A stretch of DNA of 64,000 nucleotides from Fermentimonas sp. (GTDB lineage Bacteria; Bacteroidota; Bacteroidia; Bacteroidales; Dysgonomonadaceae), in the NCBI GenBank assembly GCA_015478775.1, contig JADMKP010000008.1, positions 310,076-374,075 on the forward strand. The letters are read 5' to 3'. The stretch's first letter is position 1. Every line of letters begins with the position of its first letter. Both the position numbers and the translations under genes were made by a program. The notes beneath the pieces were generated by a model. It did no database searches, was not told the DNA's origin, and saw nothing but the letters and a program-made list of their open reading frames with translations. This document shows positions 45,269-51,322 of this stretch, one piece after another.

Positions 45269-46015
45269 ATGATTAATCCTTTTTCTTTAGAAAGTAAAAC
45301 AATCTTCGTAACTGGTGCCTCTTCGGGTATTGGTAAAGCTATTGCTATTGAGTGTTCTAAAATGGGGGCTAAAGTAATAATTAGCGGTAGGAACGAAGAA
45401 CGGCTTAAAGAAACTTTGTCTAATCTAAAAGGTGATAATCATGAATTTGTTTTAGCCGACTTATCAAGTAAGGATGACTTGATTGCTCTTCACAAAAGAT
45501 TGCCTGTTTTAGATGGATTAGTTAATTGTGCCGGTTTAACAAAAGTAGCCCCTTTTGCTTTTGCTACACGTGAAAGTTTTGAGGAGGTGATGAATGTAAA
45601 CTTTTTCGCACCTACCGAATTAACTCGTCTTCTGGTGAAGTCTAAGAAGATTCCTAAAAACGGGTCTATTGTTTTTATTTCATCTGTTTCTGGTGTGTAT
45701 TGTTCTGCTGTGGCATCTTCCATCTACTCGTCTTCTAAAGGTGCAGTAAATGGACTTGTAAAGGGTGTAGCTCTAGATTTAGCACCAAGAGGTATTAGGG
45801 TGAATTCTGTTAATCCTGGTATGATAGATACAGATATTTTTTCTGATTCGACTATTACTCAGGATCAGTTGAATGAAGATATGAAGCGTTACCCACTTGG
45901 GCGTTACGGGAAGCCTGAAGAGGTTGCATATGCAGTAATATATTTATTGTCTGATGCCAGTACATGGACAACGGGTTCAAATATCTTAATTGATGGTGGT
46001 TATACTTTAATATGA
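45269..46015 (+). CDS. SDR family 3-oxoacyl-ACP reductase (FabG-like)
   Basis: The 248-residue SDR has TGASSGIGKAIAIECSKMGA, DGLVNCAGLTKVAPF (N-CAG in place of NNAG), SIVFISSVSGVYCSAVASSI with catalytic Ser, YSSSKGAVNGLVKGVALDLA with the YxxxK pair, and GSNILIDGGYTLI at the end. The GR after the second strand (IISGRNEERL) suggests NADPH. Placed between an ACP gene and a KAS III gene with a 4-base overlap to the latter, it most likely reduces a 3-oxoacyl-ACP to a 3-hydroxyacyl-ACP. Confidence 0.92.
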   Translation: MINPFSLESKTIFVTGASSGIGKAIAIECSKMGAKVIISGRNEERLKETLSNLKGDNHEFVLADLSSKDDLIALHKRLPVLDGLVNCAGLTKVAPFAFATRESFEEVMNVNFFAPTELTRLLVKSKKIPKNGSIVFISSVSGVYCSAVASSIYSSSKGAVNGLVKGVALDLAPRGIRVNSVNPGMIDTDIFSDSTITQDQLNEDMKRYPLGRYGKPEEVAYAVIYLLSDASTWTTGSNILIDGGYTLI

Positions 46016-47019
46016 TTTTAATGAAGGCTTTTATTAAGGCAATATCATACGCATTACCTGATAAACAACTGACTAATGAGGAGTTGGTTGGTGAGTTTCC
46101 TGAATGGAGTGTTGACAAGATTGCAAACAAGGTTGGTATCAACAAGAGATTTGTTGTGGAAGAGAATGAGACATCGGCTGATTTGGCAGTAAAGGCTGCT
46201 GAGAAGTTATTTGAAGATAATTCTGAAATAGACAAGAGTTCGATAGATTTTGTTCTGTTTTGTACTCAGAGCCCAGATTACTTCTTACCAACATCTGCTT
46301 GTGTGATTCAGGATAGGTTGGGTTTGCCAACATCGTGTGGAGCATTGGATTTTAATTTAGGTTGCTCGGGTTACGTTTATGGTCTTTCGTTGGCAAAGGG
46401 TTTGATATTTGGTGGTATTGCAAATAATGTTTTACTGCTAACAGGTGAGACTTATTCGAAATTTATGCATCAGAAAGATAAGGGTAATCGTACAATCTTT
46501 GGTGATGCAGGTTCTGCAACTTTAATTTCGAAAGAAGGTTTTGCTGAGATTGGTAACTTCAGTCTTGGTACAGACGGTAAGGGTGCTGAGAATTTAATGG
46601 TTAAATCGGGTGGAATGCGCTTCAGAGAGCAATTCAATGATTTGCAGTTTGAAGAAAACGGAAATCCGCTCTCTTCGGATCATCTTTTTATGAATGGTTC
46701 GGAGATATTCAACTTTACAATCGATGCCGTACCACCGTTGATAGAGGATACATTGTTGAAAAATGGACTCACACGGGAGGATGTAGATGGTTATGTATTT
46801 CATCAGGCTAATAAATTCATGATTAATTTTCTTCGCAAGAAGCTTAAGATTAAACCTGATATTTTCCATATGTATATGAGTGAAGTAGGCAACACTGTTT
46901 CTAACACTATTCCTATTGTACTATCAGAGAAATTAAAAGAAAAGGCCCTCAAAGGGAGTATCCTATTAGCTGGCTTCGGTGTGGGATACTCATGGGGAGG
47001 GTGTGTGGTGAAAATATAA
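46012..47019 (+). CDS. 3-oxoacyl-ACP synthase III (KAS III/FabH-like)
   Basis: The 335-residue thiolase-fold enzyme has the full Cys-His-Asn triad: Cys118 (DFNLGCSGYVYGLSLAKG), His264 (YVFHQANKFMINFLRK) and Asn294 (EVGNTVSNTIPIVLSE). The GDAGSATLIS loop and the C-terminal LLAGFGVGYSWGGCVVKI are also typical. It condenses a short acyl-CoA with malonyl-ACP. With the ACP and reductase it can make a short 3-oxo- or 3-hydroxyacyl group such as 3-hydroxybutyryl, a known N-acyl substituent of amino sugars in O-antigens. ATG at 46012 overlaps the SDR stop; ATG 46021 is an alternative. Confidence 0.93.
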   Translation: MILMKAFIKAISYALPDKQLTNEELVGEFPEWSVDKIANKVGINKRFVVEENETSADLAVKAAEKLFEDNSEIDKSSIDFVLFCTQSPDYFLPTSACVIQDRLGLPTSCGALDFNLGCSGYVYGLSLAKGLIFGGIANNVLLLTGETYSKFMHQKDKGNRTIFGDAGSATLISKEGFAEIGNFSLGTDGKGAENLMVKSGGMRFREQFNDLQFEENGNPLSSDHLFMNGSEIFNFTIDAVPPLIEDTLLKNGLTREDVDGYVFHQANKFMINFLRKKLKIKPDIFHMYMSEVGNTVSNTIPIVLSEKLKEKALKGSILLAGFGVGYSWGGCVVKI

Positions 47020-47028
47020 ATCAATATC

Positions 47029-47166
47029 ATGGCAAAGCCAAGATTACTCATTAGTTCTACCTTTTATGATCTAAGACAAATACGTGTTGAATTAGACAAG
47101 TTCATTGTAAGACTAGGGCCCTCTTGCCAAACAACTGAAAACAATAGGAGTTTAATAAAACTCTAA
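47029..47166 (+). pseudogene. DUF4062 domain remnant
   Basis: A 45-codon frame starts MAKPRLLISSTFYDLRQIRV, the nearly invariant start of DUF4062 proteins (ISSTFYDL), then loses similarity after FIVRLG and stops at 47166. DUF4062 is normally the N-terminal domain of large proteins, many with NTPase or TPR regions and some linked to defence. A small hairpin (GAGTTT/AAACTC) lies at the broken end. It marks the left edge of the 47.0-49.2 kb insert. Confidence 0.8.
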
Positions 47167-47267
47167 AAATAGTCTAAAGAAACTCTAATAAATATCTGAG
47201 GACCTAATGGCCAAAAGCGATTAGGAGAAAATCAAAGGGTATTTGCTTAGGCTTACAATAATCGGTT

Positions 47268-48365
47268 ATGAGAGATAAAAGAACACTAAAATTTGGAGAT
47301 ATTGTTAATTCCAATGCAATCATTATTAATGGAGATGTTTCGATTGATGGGGAAGTGTTTAATAATGTCAAGAATATATTTTTTGAAATCTTACGAGATG
47401 ATTTTTTAAGATATTCTGGTGAGGCAATTATTCAGGCAAAAATAGAAATCAATAATCTCATGTTGAATGTCTTTGAAAGATTAGTAAAAGAACAATTAAC
47501 ACAATTAACAGAAAAATTTAAGAGCCCATCAATTCAAGTTTTTTTACATGATACCCTTGTTGGATATATTACAAATGAAAATGATGATGTTAAGGACCTG
47601 ATTGTTGATATACTGATAGATAGACTTAAAATTGATAATGTAGGTACTGAAAAAGCAATCTTAAATGATGCAATTAAACTCATACCAAATTTGAATAGTT
47701 CCACTTCAAGTCTGATTGCGTTGTTGAACCTAAGAAATCAGGTAGCAATACCCGCAATCTCGTTTATGCTAGAAAGCTTCTTTATGCAAATTTCACCGAT
47801 TATTAATAATTCATGTAATATAAATAATATTGATATTGAATATATTAAGCAAGCCAATTGTACTCAACAAATAACAGGAATTTATCATATAGACAGTTAT
47901 GAGAATCATTTACTAAAGCAATACGATTTATATTTCAGACAAAAGGGCAGTATTGAAATATTTAATAATTTTAGAAATGACCATCCTGAAATTATGCATC
48001 AAGTTAACGATATGGGAACTTGTATGTTTTGTTTAATTGACAAAGAAAAAAAATGGTGGAGGTTTTGTGATGTTAACACAAATTTGTTTTACAAGCGATT
48101 GATTAAAAGAAGACAAGAATATTTAATTCCTTTAATAGAGAAACTGAAGGCAACAGTACCTCCATTAAGCAACAGCGAAGTGAGAGAGTATCTTTGTAAT
48201 ATAAATATGAATTGGAAATACGTCTTTGATTTATTAAACTCTTCGGAATTGAATACTGTGAGTTTAAATGTTTTGGGCAGTTACATTGGAAGTAAGATAA
48301 TTAGTAAATATACTAATGGAAAAGCTCTCTCCTTTACGAGTATATCTAATCCTGTCGCATTATGA
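47268..48365 (+). CDS. Protein of unknown function, LPO_1073/Vpar_1526-like
   Basis: The 365-residue soluble protein begins with a short beta motif (FGDIVNSNAIIINGDVSIDG), then helices (VKNIFFEILRDDFLRYSGEA), a helical middle, and a C-terminal half with YHIDSYENHLLKQYDLYFRQ and EIMHQVNDMGTCMFCLIDKE. The start (repeat of N/G strands, then an IFxEIxxxDFxxxxxEA helix) resembles proteins annotated LPO_1073/Vpar_1526 family, whose function is not established. It overlaps the next small membrane gene by 4 bases (ATGA). The position next to a DUF4062 remnant suggests an accessory, possibly defence-related, cassette. Confidence 0.6.
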   Translation: MRDKRTLKFGDIVNSNAIIINGDVSIDGEVFNNVKNIFFEILRDDFLRYSGEAIIQAKIEINNLMLNVFERLVKEQLTQLTEKFKSPSIQVFLHDTLVGYITNENDDVKDLIVDILIDRLKIDNVGTEKAILNDAIKLIPNLNSSTSSLIALLNLRNQVAIPAISFMLESFFMQISPIINNSCNINNIDIEYIKQANCTQQITGIYHIDSYENHLLKQYDLYFRQKGSIEIFNNFRNDHPEIMHQVNDMGTCMFCLIDKEKKWWRFCDVNTNLFYKRLIKRRQEYLIPLIEKLKATVPPLSNSEVREYLCNINMNWKYVFDLLNSSELNTVSLNVLGSYIGSKIISKYTNGKALSFTSISNPVAL

Positions 48366-48556
48366 CTATAATTGAATTTATTTATGAAAACCATATTTGG
48401 GTAACTCCAATAATCATTGCAGTATTATCTGGTATAATAGCAGGTGTCTTTAAACTATTTGCTAAAAATGGCAGAGTTCATAAACAAAAGTTTGGAGCAA
48501 TTAAAAAAAGTAAGATAACTAATATCAATGGAGATTATCTAAGTAAAAAGAAATAA
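48362..48556 (+). CDS. Small single-span membrane protein
   Basis: The 64-residue protein has one hydrophobic helix (~12-33, HIWVTPIIIAVLSGIIAGVF) followed by a basic tail ending in KKSKITNINGDYLSKKK. The tail's short strand (KITNINGDY) is similar in type to the N-terminal NAIIINGDVSI strand of the preceding protein, whose gene it overlaps by 4 bases. The two are almost certainly co-translated and could interact through these strands. No named family recognised. Confidence 0.75.
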   Translation: MTIIEFIYENHIWVTPIIIAVLSGIIAGVFKLFAKNGRVHKQKFGAIKKSKITNINGDYLSKKK

Positions 48557-48609
48557 GTATAACTATTAGAGTGAAATTATAAGAGGATATAGAAGTTTGC
48601 TTTCTCATA

Positions 48610-49170
48610 ATGACACGTAAATCTAGAATAAAACTCGAATATCTTTTAGATTCTCTAAGATTACTTCTTGCTGAAGAAGAAGACGAAGAGGTGGTCGATA
48701 TTAACTTATTAAATAGTGGTGATATTGAAGTAAAGGGATATAAACGTGTTTGTGTTATGATTATAACAATACCTTTTATCTTTGTAATGGTATTATTTCA
48801 ACTGCCTTTCCTTCTTATATCTAACTTAGTAATTTTAATAAAAGCCATAATATATGGCATTCCGATACAGATTGTATATCCAATTATTGGAGCGGCGAAG
48901 GAGGTTGATCGAGTTGATAACAATATTAAAATAGAAATTAGACATAAAGAACATCCCCCACCTCATTTTCACGTGATCATTGATAATGAAGATTGCTCCT
49001 TTGATATTATAACAGGCAGTCGACTTAAGGGGATTTTCACACAAAAGAAATATTATAAGAGAATTGATAGATGGTTTATAAAAAATAGAAAAATCTTAAT
49101 TAGATTTTGGAATGAAACACGTCCATCGGATTGTCCTGTTGGTCATATATCTGATTATGGCAAATATTAA
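48610..49170 (+). CDS. Membrane protein with C-terminal DUF4160-like domain
   Basis: The 186-residue protein has an acidic N-terminus (LLAEEEDEEVVDINLL), one or two hydrophobic helices (~46-90, VMIITIPFIFVMVLFQLPFL and ISNLVILIKAIIYGIPIQIV) and a C-terminal domain with EHPPPHFHVIIDNEDCSFDI, the diagnostic H-P-PHFHV motif of DUF4160, a family often found in small toxin-antitoxin-like pairs. A DUF4160 domain tethered to the membrane is unusual; most members are ~80-residue soluble proteins. It is the last gene of the accessory insert. Confidence 0.75.
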   Translation: MTRKSRIKLEYLLDSLRLLLAEEEDEEVVDINLLNSGDIEVKGYKRVCVMIITIPFIFVMVLFQLPFLLISNLVILIKAIIYGIPIQIVYPIIGAAKEVDRVDNNIKIEIRHKEHPPPHFHVIIDNEDCSFDIITGSRLKGIFTQKKYYKRIDRWFIKNRKILIRFWNETRPSDCPVGHISDYGKY

Positions 49171-49472
49171 CCATCGTAGTTTGAATTATTCTCTTGTTGT
49201 TAACCCACATCGCCCTCTAATTGGGCTATTTCTATCAACCTTATTTCTTAACTATTAATAATTTATTTCAATTATATTTATAATTGAAGTGTATACACTC
49301 TAGTAACACGTAGCTCAGATAGTCGCCTAATTGAGCTATAGCTAACAATTCTCTTCATTTTAAAGAGTAATCGTTCATCAGTTACTATTATTCGAATGAT
49401 AATTTAAGAATTAGCTGTTTAATTTTGTAAATTTGCATCTTCATAGTTTCACAGATAAGAAATCATCAAATA
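49171..49472 (+). promoter_or_regulatory. Intergenic region with a candidate promoter for the last locus gene
   Basis: No gene is seen in these ~300 bases. TAAATTTG at 49428-49435 fits the Bacteroidota -7 box; TTTA at 49403-49406, 21 bases upstream, is a one-mismatch -33 box. Transcription would start about 49442, ~30 bases before the aminotransferase. Two short GC stems (GCCC/GGGC around 49212-49226 and GCTC/GAGC around 49314-49335) are present without U-tracts. Confidence 0.45.
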
Positions 49473-50609
49473 ATGAATAAAAGAATATGGCTGTCGCTTG
49501 CTCACATGGGTGGGCATGAGCAGAAGTTTATACAAGAGGCGTTTGATACTAATTGGGTGGTGCCGCTTGGTCCCAACGTGAATGGGTTTGAGCAGGATTT
49601 GAGGGGTTATCTCAATGATGATGTGCATGTGGTGGCGCTGAGCTCGGGTACTGCGGCTATTCACCTTGCATTGATCCAGCTGGGTGTGGGGCCTGGGGAT
49701 GAGGTGATTTGCCAGAGTTTTACTTTTGCGGCTTCGGCCAATCCTATAAAGTATTTGGGCGCTTCTCCGGTGTTTATTGATAGTGAGTCTGACAGTTGGA
49801 ATATGTCGCCTGTGCATCTTCGGGAGGCTATTGTGGATAGGATTGCTAAGACGGGTAAGAAGCCTAAGGCTGTTATTCCGGTGCACCTTTATGGTATGCC
49901 GGCTAAGATGGATGATATTATGGCTATTGCCAATGAGTTTGAGATTCCTGTGTTGGAGGATGCAGCAGAGGCACTGGGGTCGGAGTACAAGGGTAAGAGG
50001 TGCGGTTCTTTTGGTGAGTTTGCTTGTTTGTCGTTTAACGGTAATAAGATGATTACTACTTCGGGTGGGGGTGCGCTAGTGTGCTCTACTGAGGAGGAGG
50101 CTATGCGTACGATGTTTTATGCTACTCAGGCGCGTGATGATGCTCCGCACTATCAGCATTCGCATATTGGGTATAACTATAGGATGAGTAATATTTGTGC
50201 AGGTATTGGTCGTGGCCAGATGATGGTGCTCGACAATCATGTGGATCGCCGAAGGGCTATTCATCAGTTGTATAAGAAGGAGCTTGAGGGTATTGCTGGT
50301 ATTTCGGTTTTTGATAATCCTTCTTCCGATTTTAACTCTAATCACTGGCTTACTTGCATTGTGGTTGATCCTGCTATTGCGGGCTTCTCTCGCGAGGATA
50401 TTCGTCTTAAGATGGAGGCTGAGGATATTGAGTCTCGTCCGTTATGGAAGCCTATGCATATGCAACCTGTATTTGAAGGTACGCCTTTCTATGGGGATGG
50501 CACAAGCGAGGCTTTATTCGACAAGGGGTTGTGCTTGCCATCGGGTTCTTCGCTCTCTGATGATGATGTTTTAAGAGTGATTGAGGTGATTAAAGGGCTT
50601 GCGAAGTAG
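49473..50609 (+). CDS. UDP-4-amino-sugar aminotransferase, PglE/DegT family
   Basis: The 378-residue PLP enzyme starts KRIWLSLAHMGGHEQKFIQE, the wording of PglE/PseC-like aminotransferases, then VVALSSGTAAIHLALIQLGV, FEIPVLEDAAEALGSEYKGK and the catalytic Lys192 in SFNGNKMITTSGGGALVCST. It converts UDP-2-acetamido-4-keto-2,4,6-trideoxyhexose to the 4-amino sugar. With the PglC-like and PglD-like genes at 43.8-45.0 kb it would form a bacillosamine-type pathway; the membrane-bound PglF dehydratase usually found with it is not in this window. It is separated from them by the accessory insert and is followed by a strong terminator. Confidence 0.93.
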   Translation: MNKRIWLSLAHMGGHEQKFIQEAFDTNWVVPLGPNVNGFEQDLRGYLNDDVHVVALSSGTAAIHLALIQLGVGPGDEVICQSFTFAASANPIKYLGASPVFIDSESDSWNMSPVHLREAIVDRIAKTGKKPKAVIPVHLYGMPAKMDDIMAIANEFEIPVLEDAAEALGSEYKGKRCGSFGEFACLSFNGNKMITTSGGGALVCSTEEEAMRTMFYATQARDDAPHYQHSHIGYNYRMSNICAGIGRGQMMVLDNHVDRRRAIHQLYKKELEGIAGISVFDNPSSDFNSNHWLTCIVVDPAIAGFSREDIRLKMEAEDIESRPLWKPMHMQPVFEGTPFYGDGTSEALFDKGLCLPSGSSLSDDDVLRVIEVIKGLAK

Positions 50610-50652
50610 TTTGCGATTCATGAAATATTAAGGTCTTCTAAGACGACCTGTT

Positions 50653-50686
50653 TAACCCCCGACGATGTGTTGGGGGTTATTTTTTT
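50653..50686 (+). terminator. Rho-independent terminator ending the polysaccharide locus
   Basis: TAACCCCC (50653-50660) pairs with GGGGGTTA (50672-50679) around a GACGATGTGTT-type loop, followed by TTTTTTT (50680-50686). It is nearly the same sequence as the terminator at 57979-58014. The stop codon of the convergent lipoprotein gene lies inside its stem and T-tract, and the mirrored A/T flanks could let it act on both strands. Confidence 0.9.
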
Positions 50687-51129
50687 CGTATCATCTGCAT
50701 CCAAACTGTCTCATTTTTCGCATTCTTAAACATTATATCGTCGGCTTTAAATGCATAGCTAGTTATTGTTCCGGTGATTACCTCGTTATCATCATTAGTT
50801 GAAGTAAGTGTAATGGTGGGATATTTGAAGCTGTATGTATATTTAGCGAGGGTGTTGTCTGTTTCACTCTTCTGATAAGTATAGGTGCACTCTTTGCTAT
50901 CGAACTCAATTTTCATGGTGTATCCAAATAGTGAGTGGCTTTCCCACAAGGTCCCACTTATAGTGGTACGGGGTTGCGATAGGTCGCTTAACATATTGTA
51001 GTTTGGCCTTGAGGCTCCAAGATTATCATCATCTTCATTGTCTACGTTATCTTTGCTACATCCATTTAAAGAGAGACTTCCCATCAGAAGGAATAATACC
51101 ATTAAGTTCCACGCGCATTTCTTTTTCAT
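50677..51129 (-). CDS. Lipoprotein of unknown function
   Basis: The 150-residue protein has a clear lipoprotein signal (VLFLLMGSLSLNGCSKDN, Cys ~25) followed by an acidic linker (NVDNEDDDNL). The rest is beta-rich (TISGTLWESHSLFGYTMKIE, CTYTYQKSETDNTLAKYTYS, TITLTSTNDDNEVITGTITS), like the small lipocalin-type lipoproteins common in Bacteroidota. No named family is recognised. A -7-like box (TACATTTG at 51192-51185, minus strand) lies upstream. The gene ends inside the convergent terminator, so its last codons (RKK, AAAAAA-rich) are part of that structure. Confidence 0.8.
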   Translation of the reverse strand: MKKKCAWNLMVLFLLMGSLSLNGCSKDNVDNEDDDNLGASRPNYNMLSDLSQPRTTISGTLWESHSLFGYTMKIEFDSKECTYTYQKSETDNTLAKYTYSFKYPTITLTSTNDDNEVITGTITSYAFKADDIMFKNAKNETVWMQMIRKK

Positions 51130-51322
51130 GATATTTGTTTTTCATTTTTAAGAACATATTGCTTACTAGTCAGTTATAGTTTCGCAAATGTAAGATATTT
51201 TAAATATAACTTGCTACACTTGTGAGGTTTTTTTTAAGCTTATAATTTCACCTCTTCCTTAAAATGAGTTACTTTTGCTATACTTCATAGGTTTTACTTA
51301 AAACAGATTTATACAATAATTT
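51130..51322. promoter_or_regulatory. Divergent promoter region, lipoprotein / fkp
   Basis: On the plus strand TACTTTTG (51270-51277) fits the -7 box, with TTTC (51246-51249) 20 bases upstream as a one-mismatch -33 box; transcription would start ~40 bases before fkp. On the minus strand TACATTTG (51192-51185) fits the -7 box for the lipoprotein, without a clear -33 element. Confidence 0.5.

Noticed and set aside
49310-49345. tRNA-like segment around GTAGCTCAGATAG
   Set aside because: The sequence resembles a D-arm, but no acceptor stem, anticodon arm or T-arm follows in the right spacing.
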